Notes: a model not told the origin generated them from the letters alone. DNA of 64,000 bases from Elysia chlorotica (GCA_003991915.1 RQTK01000152.1:503210-567209), one strand, 5' to 3'; shown: positions 25,001-36,092, numbered from the stretch's first letter. Numbers and translations: made by a program.

Positions 25001-28000
25001 TAGACAGAGAGGCAACTGGCAACATTCACTGGTCTTCCCTCTTCAGAGATGTGCGGACGGTTAGCCAGTTTTCAATTTGTTGACTTAGATAGCCACTTCA
25101 CCTTCTAGGTTAATGTCCAGCCATCACAGGCATCATTGTTTGCACAGGTAGATGAGTGTAGATATGAAGAGAAATTAAATGTTGAAAGCAGCACTGATAG
25201 AACAGTGTGGGCAATTCTAGGCTGGGATTAGAAGATTGCACATATTTGTCAACCTAATTGATCATACTCGACAACCTATCAGCGTATGATCAGCATCTCA
25301 TTTACTTTTGACATCTAAGTGAGGGGAAATAACAGAGTCAACTATGGATCAATACCCCATCCATTTCCCTTACATCATGCCAGCCTAATGTCACTTTTCA
25401 CGCAAATTTTTGAGCAGTCTGTTGTTGGCAAAGACCACCTTATATTTCTTTAAAATGAAAAAAAAAAAAACCCTTGAGAATTAATATATACACCATGAAT
25501 AAAGATTATAAATGCTTATTTTTGTACACTACAAAAACTGAGAAGAAAATGCAATAAACACTGTCAAAATTACTGTCTAAGTCAATCTCCAAGGTACATA
25601 ACTGAAAATATAAAGTGCTGCCAAAAATTGAGATACGTATCCTTTTAGACAATAATAAAAAAAATTATGAAAGAAAGTCCCATGAAAAAATGATCCAATT
25701 AAGTGAAAATAAAATTAATAAGCATTGACATAAACTTTCATAGTAACACAACTGCTTTAAATTGTTTAAGTTTTGATAAACCTCTGAACATTATTATGGT
25801 ATACAATTTTTTGTCAAACTCTGTCTTCTGCTACTGTAATTAGACATGTCATAATAATTTGGATATTTTGAAATTAAACTAATCGAATGCAGCATAGGGA
25901 AGCATAGTTGCCAGCATTTGAGGAAGCAAACACAGATTTTTAGCGTGATTAGTCACTGCAATCCTAATCGATGGCCAAACTCATTAGATTTAGCTATCAA
26001 TATTGATTTAACGCAAGCTTAACCATATCTTTGAAAACTACACCAGGGACTAGTGTTATTTCATAAATCCAGGGTTTTTTGTATTTTTTTTTTAAATTCA
26101 TGTTATAGTGTCCGAAGCACAGGGGATTCCTGGATGGAGAGATCACTGGCCCCAGAAGCATTAATTACCGTTATAGCATTACACTATTTACCACATTTTT
26201 TAACCAAAAGAGCTACGAGCAAACGTTTAATCTACAAGTTGATTAGAGACTGGGGGTACTTATGAGCCATTAAAAAACGAAACAGATGGACTAACCGGTG
26301 CTTTTGCCGAAAATGGCAGCAAGTACTGGACAATTGACAAAACTTTTAAGTTTTAGCTGTATTCTGTGAAAAACACTTTATTCAAGCCCTATACTGACGG
26401 ACTCGGGAGGTGAAATATGTACTAAATACATATTATACGTACAGGTTGGTAGCTATGGGAAAATTCCTTTTTGGTTAAACTTGATCTGACTCTGCATCTT
26501 TATTCTTAAAAACTTTAAAAGGCAACAAGATAATATTGTGAAATGGCAACAATCTTCTGCCCTACTTTTCATTTCTCTCCAAAAACAAATAGATTATTAC
26601 TATACTAAAATGTAACCTATAAGTCAATAAATGTAAGCTAGATACAATTTTTTATGTCAAGCCTTTCCCAAATAAGCCCCTAAAGGGGAAAAAAATTGGA
26701 CTGAAAGAAATTTGTACAGTGGACCTCGCATATAGCAACATCAAACTCAACGAAACCTTGGCCGTAACGAAGACGGTTTTTCCCCTTACATAAAGCCTAT
26801 AAAAGGATCTTGGGCCTAATGAAATGATTTAACGAAAACCTCGGGCGTAACAAAGTACTTGGCTCGAGGGGTGGTTGAGATTTCCAGAGATTTTAGCGAA
26901 TAAAGAGCTATGAAAAACTCGGGGTAGCGCAGTACACGTTTACAGGTCAAGGTCGTGTCCAATTTGTAGAGAGATCATAAACAAGCATGCTTGATATGCA
27001 AAAATTGACTGGGTGGGATGTGTATGTGTGCGTTGACTGAGTGATCAGCTGATTAAGGTTGTGCCGCCACTCCCTTCAGTAGGTAAGTTTGAGCAAAGTG
27101 ACAGAGCTAGTCAGGACAGGTGTCTATAGGATGGAGGTGTAAAATCATTGTTTGAACTCTGTCGCCAATGCTGTCTGACAAGCTATGACAGACCATTCTC
27201 CCAGCCTTCATTGTGCCGCCCTACATAGCCATGTGCGCCTCTGTCTGTCTGTCAAGTGTGCGGTTGACAAAACCAGGACATGTATGTCTGTAGGTTTCTT
27301 CAGGAAAATAAACAGAGGTATAAAGTACCAACAATCAAAGATATTTTATAATCTCAGTTGAGTCTACTCCCAGTGTCGCATGCTCAAGCAGCACCAGCTC
27401 CTTTTGAAAATATTCACTCAAACTCAAGATTAACGCCATTGAACACGGACACGTTTTTTGTTTGAAACCAAATTCTAGATGATGGAGGAGGTAAAATCAC
27501 TTTGGGAAACGGGAAAGCAGTTTTTAACCTTTCAATAATTGGGAAAGGTGGAAAAAAAATTAAAATCATTATAAATTAAACTCCTAGAGAGACAAGTTTG
27601 TGGTGTGTCTTATCACCTTGCCTGTAACAAAACCTCAGGCGTAACGAAGTTTGGAGCTGGTCCACTTACTTCGCTATATCCGAGGTCCACTGTAATGCTT
27701 TGACTTGCATAAATTCAAGAAACAATAAAACAAAGAGTTTTTTTAATTCAATGTTGATGATTTTTATCGAGACATATAGACACTTACCTCAACAAAAATA
27801 AATAGACTAAAGACAACTATTGAGGCCAGAAAAAGGAATACTGGATCCACGATGAGTCCTGGGATGTAGACCAACACGATAAAGATGTGAAACATTTTGC
27901 GAGCTGTGAACTTTGCAGACACATTCTTGGGACATTCAAGATGATTGCTGGAGATTTTCGCTTGGTAAGCAGTGGTCTCATTGCATCTTTGGTCAAATTT

Positions 28001-31000
28001 TGCATTAACCAAATTCTGATTAGCAGTCCACATCAAAGTTATGGCCAGTAAGAGAATCCATGTCACAAAAAGAAATGTCTGAAAAAAAATCAAACCAAAT
28101 ACTAAATTTTAGATAAGAAAACATTGATGTATAATCAAGATCTCTAATTATGGTCAAGTGTCAAGGTGGTCATCTTGGCTTGCTTGTTTTGTTAAGTCAC
28201 TTGAAAAGGAATGTATGACACTTGGCGCAACAAAAACATAACAGGTTTCAGTATGTCTAAAACAGTCTGGCTACTGTTCACCTCCAAAGGCACTAACTGC
28301 CTCGACCACAAGCCTGACCCATATTAATTTTAATCTTATGGAGCTGGAGTAAAAACTTCATATATACCTAAACAGAAAATATCACTTGAGGAACAAAAAA
28401 CAAAAAAATAAAACAAAAAAGACTTCACACTTTAAGTATAAATTTGTTTGATAATTATTGTCAACATTATTCTAAACTGTAGCCCAAATTCATCAATGGT
28501 TGTCCCATATGCATGAACCATGCAGATCTTGGTTTACCCACTCTCTTGCAGCTCTCAAAGGTGAAACGTAGAAGCCAAAGCAAAGGAGTTTCTGGCAAGG
28601 TGACATGAAGAAATCCAAGAGCAACCACAGCAAATAAAATATATGTTCCCAAAAATCTCCAAACAGATAAGTAACTGGAAGTCATATAAGCAGCATAAGT
28701 GGCAAGCACCACTGTTGCAAGGACAGTCTGAAATGAAGAATCAAGGTACAGTTTAGACTGAATTCACAGAAACTTAAATTCTAATTATTGATACATGCTT
28801 ATTTATCCAGGGATGCTTTTGTTTTTTTTAACTATAATTAATAATTGTCTAAAAACTGTAATTTTAGTTTGAAATTTCAGGCCTTAAAAAGGTGTAAAAC
28901 TTAGCTTCAAAATTCAGAGACATGGTAAAAATGATATACATCATTGTAGAGCCATGGATCCTGCTTTGAAAAATCTTCATACAGTTTGAACTAATTACTT
29001 TAATGTAATTATGCCAAGGAAATGTTATTTATATCACTTACACAAGTAAACATCAATATGGGATATGTTTCACCTAAGAGCCATGAAGCCTGAAAAAAAG
29101 AAAATATTGAGCATGTATTATTAGAGAGACACAGAAAATTATACAAATATCTACATACAGGATTATAACATGATTAGTGATTTGTCCTCATAAATTGACA
29201 TCAACTACACAGAGAGTTAAACATAAAAATATTCACAAACCTCAAGAAATCCAAAAGTAACTCTATTGATAAAGCTTGTCAGTAACTGTAACACTATAGC
29301 AGATTCTCCAAAGGTAAAAGATCTTGGAAGCCAAGCTGGGATGTGTTTCATCCCAATCCAAATTATCAAGAAGTTTGCTCCATAAAGAAAAAAGGCAACT
29401 GCAGAATATATAAATTAAAATATTGATTTTTTGAGAACAGTAATAAATTAGTAAAAAAAAAACCCACAAAAACATGCATTTTTTTAATGTTAGTTTAAAG
29501 CCTTAATTGTACATTCATTAAAGTTTGCACAATAAACACAGGAATTAATATTATGAATATATGGAGATGCACACAAATATCAAGTATGAGTTGCATGTTG
29601 TTTATTCATTGACGGCAAATCAATAAATCTACATTTAAAACATGGTATTATTAATAAAATAATATTTTTGATTTGAAAGGAAGGAAAATATTCATGATTA
29701 ACAAGTTACAAACTTGGAAAGGTCAGATGATACATAATCATTCCTGACGATATGATTAGAAATGACAAGCAGGCTCCAGTTGCTCCTTTAGCAACCCAGA
29801 GCCATCTCATAATCACTGAAGAAACAGCACCCAGGCTCAGCCATAACTGCACCAGCATCAAAGTGTTTTCTGTTAAGGTAAATCCATTGAAATGTAATGT
29901 TTTTTCACTATTTCACGTATCAGACTAAGTCTGAGAAAGCATCAGACAATGTTGGACTCTTGAAATTCCATTTTGCATGCAAATATATCTAAGTGACACG
30001 TCGGAAGATTCTGAACTTAAAATAAAGCCCAAGCCTTTCAACAAGGTAGCTTATTTAAGCTTACTTTATAATAGCTTAAAATATTTTATATATAAGTATG
30101 TACACTTACAATCGTCTTTATCTATGATAAATCTTAAGAAAACATATCTAGGACGAGATCTTTTGTATTATTTTATCTTGCAACTTTCTTCATATTTTTA
30201 AAAAGGTGTGTGCAATGTGTGCTAGGATCAAGTTACTCTTTTTGAAGAGACACACCTTAATATCATTTTGTTGCACTTACATGAATAAAGATTTTTACTA
30301 ATAACCTAGGCTTATTCAACCATAAGATATAATTTATACAAATATCTTATTAATTTTACTCATGCTCCTAGTCTAAACTTAAGGTCCAGAAATAAAGCGC
30401 TCTTGTCAGTCCCATGTAGAGCAAATAAAAAGACAAGTGAGCGAGCATTTGTGCACTATGCACCTGTTGTTTGGAATTCCCTGCCTTTAGATCTGAGACA
30501 GTGCAGCTCACTTAATAGTTTGAAAAGAGGCCTAAAAACCTACTTATTTACAATGCACTTGTCAGTGGAGTTTTCCTCTTAATTTTCATTAATGTTTTCT
30601 TTATATGTGTAATTTACTCATTTTTCATAATTTTTCTTTGCTGTTCATGTATCATGTCCTTTATGTGCAAAACTGCCTTATAATGTGTGTGAATGGCTGA
30701 TAAATTGTATCGTCTTAACTATGTAAAGCGCTTTGAGCCGGCTATTCTGGGATAAAGCGCTTAAAAATGATCTTCATTATTATTATTATTACTAATAACT
30801 AATAACCTAGGCTTATTCAACCATAAGATATAATTTATACAAATAGCTTAAATTAATTTTATCATCATGTGCAAAGTAAAGGCTGACAGCAAGATGAATT
30901 TTTAAATGAATGTATATCTAGAACTAGACAAAATTAATTTCATGTGCATATAATCCTTTGAAAAACATTTTTGTAGTTTTCATTTTGTGATCAAATGTGT

Positions 31001-32426
31001 TCATGTCTTAATATTTTAGGTCTTCTTTTTCCAAGTCTTTGAGATAAATTTGTTCTCTCTCTTCATTAAGGGCTTGTTTAATTCTTGGTTTAAAATGGAC
31101 CACTTGTTTTTGCACATCTCAAATTTTTAAATTAAATGGCACAATGTTTTGAGAGAATTAAAAAAAAAGCTTTAATGAAATGTTATTTTTCTTTTATTTT
31201 ATAACTTTTTGCACCTGAACAATGAAAATTTGAAAAAATTCTCTTTCTGTAAACTAAATAATTTTTTAATCTTTTAAAATACCTACCTCCTTGCATACGA
31301 TCTGCAATCAGTTCACCCATATGGATCATAGGTACGATAATTGTAAGAAAAATACCATTTCCTTCTGTTGGTCTACACAAAAGTAGGACGTTGAAAATGG
31401 GAAAAAAAAAAAAGGGGGGGGGGGGGGGGGGGGAAAAAAAAAAAAGAGGGAGGGGGGGGGGGGGGGGGGGGGGAGGAGGAGAGAAGAATCCAAAATTTAG
31501 TAGTTTATTTTTTTTACACATACATAAACTTCCTTTTTCTGTATGGTTTCTAAAAATTATGTGTATGATTTGTGACAAATAATAAATACTTGTTAGAAAC
31601 AACATTAAAAAAGGAGCACCAGGTATCACAAAACTGCCAAAAAAGAGAAAGTTTTTTGGCCACTGATTAACTAAAATCTGTTTTTATTATAGACAAAATG
31701 AATGAAACAAAAACAAAACAAAAAATCATGGAGTAAATATCACTGACAAAGAGTTAAAAAAAATTAAACGTGCGTAACTTTAGACACGAACTTGATCTGT
31801 AAACGTGTACTGCGCTACGCCCAAATTTTTCATAGCTCTTTATTCGCTAAAGGACAACTCAAAATAAACGACTCATAATTACGTAAACATGCCTGCCCCT
31901 TTAATTTTCCATACATATTAACGAAGAATGATTTCACATTGTTGTGTTCAAGTCTAGAACATACCTAGCTTACAATTAATTTTCTGAGATTCCTAAAGAT
32001 CCTCTTGTATTTTTTCACTCCTCTGTATCATAGTATACTTCAAGTGATTATAAAACAACAAAGATACCTGTAATGTTTGTCGTTACAAATTGATTGTTTC
32101 ACATCCCTGGAACACAGCCATAGCATGGCAAGATCCATAAATACAGTACCTGTTTAATAAAAGGATAAACATATTAATGATATGTATAGAGATCTGCATG
32201 ACATATTGTACTAACAATATAAATTGCAATAAAATACCACCAAAAAAATTTAAAAGGAAGAAAAAAAATTACAGTACTAAGATACATGTGGAACATTCTA
32301 AAGTGTTTTAAATGATTTCATTCAAATACCTGAAATGGTCCAATCATGTTTACTGTCATCTTTTGTAAAGACATTGTAAATGATGTACAATGTGGAAATG
32401 CAAGCTAAAACATTGTAAAAATCCAT
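19080..32426 (-). CDS. DOLK: Dolichol kinase, complete 12-coding-exon gene
   Basis: ER multispanning membrane enzyme that uses CTP to phosphorylate dolichol, giving the dolichyl phosphate needed for N-glycosylation, O- and C-mannosylation and GPI anchors. Coding exons, in order: 32426-32330, 32149-32068, 31372-31287, 29869-29714, 29398-29241, 29089-29042, 28727-28542, 28078-27788, 24571-24412, 23745-23641, 21970-21893, 19213-19080. Every junction is GT/AG and every phase matches, giving 526 codons plus stop; the human protein, from memory, is 538. Landmarks: LPRSFTFGES in exon 5; PLLWLLRF in exon 7; RKMFHIF and YIPGLIVDP in exon 8 (about residues 331-350); DERDQG and THFYLLLGMSLPIWL in exon 9; the CTP-binding motif DxxAxxxGxxxGx7KKTxEG complete at about residues 440-464, starting GDTVAC; and DQIDNLILPL near the C-terminus. 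The exon 7 donor (AGA|GTGGGT) is the least certain junction. The introns carry transposons described separately. Confidence 0.95.
20380..21800. other. DOLK intron 11, no second gene recognised
   Basis: Two GC-richer blocks (about 20460-20640 and 21530-21760) sit in AT-rich intron. The open frames in them (20539-20727 and 21488-21763, plus) show no family features. A 26-27-bp unit containing AAGCCCTCACAAACAACCCA is repeated in tandem at about 21168-21220. Confidence 0.4.
22740..23320 (+). mobile_element. Degraded non-LTR retrotransposon RT fragment
   Basis: Conceptual translation with frameshifts and stops gives typical downstream reverse-transcriptase text: a block like WTDIENVLSQENTALKEYF and WHLKMNTTKS, then LGVTLDRQLTYHKCLED and RNRLLKKLAGASWGA. 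This resembles Jockey/CR1-type LINEs; the clade is not resolved. It lies in DOLK intron 10, antisense to the gene, followed by a short TAC repeat near 23338. Confidence 0.7.
23843..23960 (+). repeat. Dispersed repeat copy (family with 2690 and 4957 copies)
   Basis: Shares CGGGACTTG, CGATCACAT and TGACACCAACTCAACC words with the copies near 2700 and 4957. It is intronic in DOLK (intron 9), about 100 bases upstream (in DOLK orientation) of the exon 10 acceptor. Confidence 0.5.
24620..26710. other. DOLK intron 8, left part, nothing recognised
   Basis: AT-rich intronic sequence with no coding segment or clear repeat. The open frame at 26053-26265 (plus) has no recognisable features. Confidence 0.5.
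26717..27692 (+). mobile_element. 976-bp TA-flanked inverted-repeat element, family 1 (pogo/Tigger-like MITE)
   Basis: Terminal inverted repeats CAGTGGACCTCGCATATAGC at the left and its inverse (GCTATATCCGAGGTCCACTG) at the right differ at one position in 20. Both ends are flanked by TA (26715-26716 and 27693-27694), the target-site duplication of Tc1/mariner/pogo transposons. The CAGT start with a 'TCG.TATAGC' type terminus recalls pogo/Tigger elements. No transposase frame is present, so it is non-autonomous. It lies in DOLK intron 8, ending about 95 bases from the exon 8 donor. Related copies are at 18261, 31795 and 39657. Confidence 0.85.
30297..30845 (+). mobile_element. LINE 3'-end insertion with long target-site duplication
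   Basis: The insert (about 30362-30797) encodes the C-terminal tail typical of CR1/L2-like reverse transcriptases (SERAFVHYAPVVWNSLPLDL, then SLNSLKRGLKTYLF and a stop). A 3' UTR follows with a GCGCTTTGAGC...AAGCGCTTA hairpin-like motif and an ATT repeat tail. A sequence of at least 48 bases beginning ACTAATAACCTAGGCTTATT is present on both sides (30297-30344 and 30798-30845) and similarity continues a little farther. It is a 5'-truncated insertion in DOLK intron 3. Confidence 0.85.
31399..31488. repeat. Poly-A/poly-G purine tract next to a DOLK splice acceptor
   Basis: Two G runs of about 20 and 22 bases are separated by A-rich sequence. On the DOLK strand this is a C/T tract ending about 25 bases before the exon 3 acceptor (31374-31373). 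It can be read as an overgrown polypyrimidine tract. The run lengths are also prone to sequencing error. Confidence 0.9.
31795..31862 (-). mobile_element. Fragment of inverted-repeat element family 1
   Basis: Matches, in reverse orientation, the block at about 26880-26950 of the intact element: AAACGTGTACTGCGCTAC...TTTTTCATAGCTCTTTATTC. No termini are left. It lies in DOLK intron 2. Confidence 0.65.
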
Positions 32427-32447
32427 GATTTTCCAGTTCCAAGGAAT

Positions 32448-32474
32448 TTAAAAAAGAGATAGCCTCCTGCGCAT
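32448..32474 (-). CDS. Short upstream ORF in the DOLK 5' UTR
   Basis: The 5' leader exon appears to begin after the acceptor CTCTCTCTAG at 32487-32486. Within it an ATG at 32474-32472 (context CAGCCATGC) opens a frame of eight residues and a stop (MRRRLSLF), ending 21 bases before the DOLK start at 32426. It could damp translation of the kinase. Its use in the mRNA is inferred. Confidence 0.4.
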   Translation of the reverse strand: MRRRLSLF

Positions 32475-32489
32475 GGCTGGAAATTCTAG

Positions 32490-33950
32490 AGAGAGAGAAA
32501 AAGAAAAGAAACAGAAACATGTTTATTTTAGGAATGAGTGGAGTTTTGACATTCAAATATTGACTCCTTCTTCTAATAACTTTATATAAAGATATTGAAT
32601 TAATATGACTACTCTTTAAGATTTAAGATCATTTGTTTATGCAGGACATTAAGTACTGGTCTTTCTATCTAAACCTTACTAGGAGTTCTTTCATCAAATT
32701 CAATTAAATTTAAGTATACACATAGTCTTGATAATTTATAATATTTTTTTCTTACTATAAGATTTTCCTTTAGCCACCATTAATCAGTTACGATAAAACA
32801 TTCTTCGATGGATCAGGCTCTTAAACAAAGAGCGGAAAACGATTTTGTGTTTTGACAATGGAGTGATCAAATGTTTTATTAAAAAGAGTCACACTGCATT
32901 TAAGCAGTGAAATAGAAATCTTACTCGGAAGATAGAAAGCTGAAGTTTTCAAGTGTAAACTGTATATAATGTTATGCTCTATCTTTATTGGTTCAGATGA
33001 TACAAATTTTAGAAAACCCCTAAAATTAGTGCGATTTCATGAGCATTGCTGGGAAAATACTGTGACTCCGCTGACTTAAAAAAGTAATGTTAGATGAATT
33101 TTACGCTTCCCCCAAGTTTTTCCGGAGAATTATTTACAAAGACAGGGACATCAGATGAGATTTGAACTGCAGACCTATTACTCGCCAGTTAAAAGCATTA
33201 ACCACTTGAGTGCTCAGGTATATTTTTAGAAATGATGTGTACACCAATTGATGATAGAGCATAACTGTCAATGAATTTGAATTAGCTTCCTATGAATTAT
33301 ATATAATGTTTTTGAAAGTGGAAGAGTCGAAGATAATTTGAACCTGAAATTTGAACATGAAAATGAAGAGCCATTCATTATTCACGGTAATAGACATGGA
33401 AGTGTTTTCCGAGACCACAATCATGGGCGGCCTAGCCCAGCATGTAGAGAGACCACGAAAAAAAATTGTTTAAAAACTGACTGACAGGTGCTGACATCAG
33501 TGAATGGGTCGATTTTTAAGGCAGCAACATTAGGGATCATAATTTAATCATGAAGCTTAACAGATCTATATACTATGCATCATAACTATGATACACAGTG
33601 TTTCAGTTCATTATTTGGATCAATTATGATAATATTTAGTTATATTTATAATTTTATGCGTATTGCAAAATTTTAACCAAAAAAAAACAACAAACAATTT
33701 TAATGAAGGCCTATATGTTTTCACAACAAGGAAAAACAACACTAGATCTATATTTTACTCTATAAATATTAACTGCCGAAAAATGCTTCAGGCTATCTAA
33801 TCTAGATCTGAAACTTTTTTTTTAAAGATAGGAATTATCATAAAAAATGTTTGTTTTCTTATTTAAGGTGTAGACTAGATCTAAATTCTAAATCTTAGAC
33901 CTAAATCTAGTGAAGTGTGAAAAGTCACTTGTACGAGCATTTTGTAAAGG
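32490..33950. other. DOLK 5' flank or 5' UTR intron, no gene
   Basis: The acceptor just upstream of the first coding exon implies a 5' UTR intron here. No coding sequence or RNA gene is recognised. Confidence 0.45.
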
Positions 33951-33957
33951 CTGCATT

Positions 33958-34080
33958 TATTTGTACACGGGCACCAGTACAAAACTGTTTAAAGTACACA
34001 GGTATCAGTAGAGAACTGTTTATTGGTACATGGGTATCAGAAGAGAACCATTTTGTACATGGGTACCAGTAGACAAAATT
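33958..34080. repeat. Four-copy ~30-bp minisatellite
   Basis: Four diverged units share the plan TTGGTACATGGGTATCAG-AAGAGAACTGTT (GTACACGGGCACCAGTAC..., GTACACAGGTATCAGTAG..., GTACATGGGTATCAGAAG..., GTACATGGGTACCAGTAG...). The unit is 29-33 bases. Confidence 0.75.
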
Positions 34081-34849
34081 ATTACAATTCTAAAGTGAAT
34101 TTTGTATGATTAGTGAAGCTTGTTTGACATTAAAATTTACTTGACTTTCTGCTGATAGCTGTTACTGTTTCAGAAATAAATCATAAGCATGGCGCACACA
34201 AATTAAACTGAGGTTTACAACTATGTAGACCTCCAAGGTCTTGTTTACATTCAAACAAAATACATTCCCATATAAATGTAGATCCAAGAATGGAAAGCAA
34301 ACTTGGATTTTGTTTGTTTGTTAAAATCAAAATGACGATCTTTTAATGAAAAAAGAATGTGTCGAGTAAAAAAATGCTTCAAAGCAAAATCAAATGCTTG
34401 AAAACTGCTGTTCAAAACACAAGCCAATACTAATGTACGGTGGTCCATGTTACTGCAATGAAAGTAAACACTGAAACAAGCTTGAGTGTTGGGTATAAAA
34501 CCTGTGAACCTATTGAAAAAATGTATTTTACTGGTATATCCTTGTACAAATAGATCGTTATGGTTTTGTTTATAAAAGTGTACGAACAGTGACCTGCAGC
34601 ACTAAACTAGATCTAAGCCTGACTCTGGGTGGATTACTAAGAATTAATTTGTATATCTATACCGTTACTTTTGACTAATATATAGACTACCTAAACTACA
34701 AAAGTGTTCACTCACTGAGTATGGTCGGACTCTTCTTCAGGTAGGCTACATCTACGCAGGGACGAGTCTCAAACTGAAACTACTAGACTGTAAGCTTAAA
34801 ATGTACTTTCAGTTTTCAAGCTCTACTTGGAGAGAGGGAGTGTATCCGT

Positions 34850-34984
34850 ACTTGCGGCTAGTCGTAGAACTTTCGTCTTAATTTGATTGGACAATATTTC
34901 CCGAAGGGACTGTCATGGCTGCCTCCGTTGTTCCTGTCATGGCTGCCTTCGTTGCGAATGTAAACATGAAGTTTTACAGCGTTC
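34850..34984. promoter_or_regulatory. Probable shared 5' region of DOLK and the zinc-finger gene (left of gap)
   Basis: Contains a CCAAT-type ATTGGACAAT (34882-34891) and two copies of GTCATGGCTGCCT(C/T)CGTTG (from 34911 and 34938), whose GCCATGAC inverse is YY1-like. The two neighbouring genes point away from this segment, which is GC-richer than its flanks. Transcription starts are not directly visible and the N gap removes the next 632 bases. Confidence 0.35.
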
Positions 34985-35616
34985 NNNNNNNNNNNNNNNN
35001 NNNNNNNNNNNNNNNNNNNNNNNNNNNNNNNNNNNNNNNNNNNNNNNNNNNNNNNNNNNNNNNNNNNNNNNNNNNNNNNNNNNNNNNNNNNNNNNNNNNN
35101 NNNNNNNNNNNNNNNNNNNNNNNNNNNNNNNNNNNNNNNNNNNNNNNNNNNNNNNNNNNNNNNNNNNNNNNNNNNNNNNNNNNNNNNNNNNNNNNNNNNN
35201 NNNNNNNNNNNNNNNNNNNNNNNNNNNNNNNNNNNNNNNNNNNNNNNNNNNNNNNNNNNNNNNNNNNNNNNNNNNNNNNNNNNNNNNNNNNNNNNNNNNN
35301 NNNNNNNNNNNNNNNNNNNNNNNNNNNNNNNNNNNNNNNNNNNNNNNNNNNNNNNNNNNNNNNNNNNNNNNNNNNNNNNNNNNNNNNNNNNNNNNNNNNN
35401 NNNNNNNNNNNNNNNNNNNNNNNNNNNNNNNNNNNNNNNNNNNNNNNNNNNNNNNNNNNNNNNNNNNNNNNNNNNNNNNNNNNNNNNNNNNNNNNNNNNN
35501 NNNNNNNNNNNNNNNNNNNNNNNNNNNNNNNNNNNNNNNNNNNNNNNNNNNNNNNNNNNNNNNNNNNNNNNNNNNNNNNNNNNNNNNNNNNNNNNNNNNN
35601 NNNNNNNNNNNNNNNN
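34985..35616. other. Assembly gap (632 N)
   Basis: Run of N. The right border is a GTA trinucleotide array, so the gap was probably caused by a repeat expansion. Any open frame drawn through it is meaningless. Confidence 1.
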
Positions 35617-35622
35617 GTAGTA

Positions 35623-35679
<57 letters not shown>

Positions 35680-35706
35680 TAGTAGTAGTAGTCCTAGTAG
35701 TAGTAG
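35617..35706. repeat. (GTA)n microsatellite at gap edge
   Basis: About 30 GTA units with a few substitutions, starting exactly where the N run ends. It is followed by a YY1-like AAGATGGCGAC at 35719-35729 and ATC/ATT-type repeats to about 35835. Confidence 0.95.
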
Positions 35707-35875
35707 CATTAATTACTAAGATGGCGACGAGACTCCGATGGCGGCGATGGTGGCTTCTCTTTCTCTTATTCATCATCATCATTATAATCACCACCACAAT
35801 CATCATCAACACTATCCATTATGATGATCATCCATAGTCATATACATCTAGACTATGTGATCATCTCAACTCAAC

Positions 35876-36092
35876 TCTTCTTCTTCTCCCCCCCCCCCTC
35901 TCTCCTCCTCCTCCTCCTCCTCCTTCTATACGCCCTTCTCCTCTCTCTCCTTCCTCCTCTCCCACTGCTCTCCTCCTCCTCCTCTCTCTTCTTCTTCTTC
36001 TTCTTCTTCTTCTTCTTCTTCTTCTTCTTCTTCTTCTTCTTCTTCTTCTTCTTCTTCTTCTTCTTCTTCTTCTTCTTCTTCTTCTTCTTCTC
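35876..36092. repeat. Long polypyrimidine tract with (CTT)34
   Basis: A 215-base nearly pure C/T strand: C run, CTC units, then about 34 CTT units at 35989-36090. GAA/TTC arrays of this length can adopt triplex structure. It explains the poly-Phe, poly-Arg and poly-Glu frames predicted here. Confidence 0.95.

Noticed and set aside
35717..35837. Open frame starting MATRLRWRRWW with a hydrophobic stretch, resembling a signal peptide
   Set aside because: The hydrophobic part is encoded by ATC/ATT/ACC microsatellite sequence and the frame stops right after it. A YY1-like promoter element explains the ATGGCGAC start.
34887..35837. Long frames crossing the N run
   Set aside because: The N bases carry no information; the frames are artefacts.
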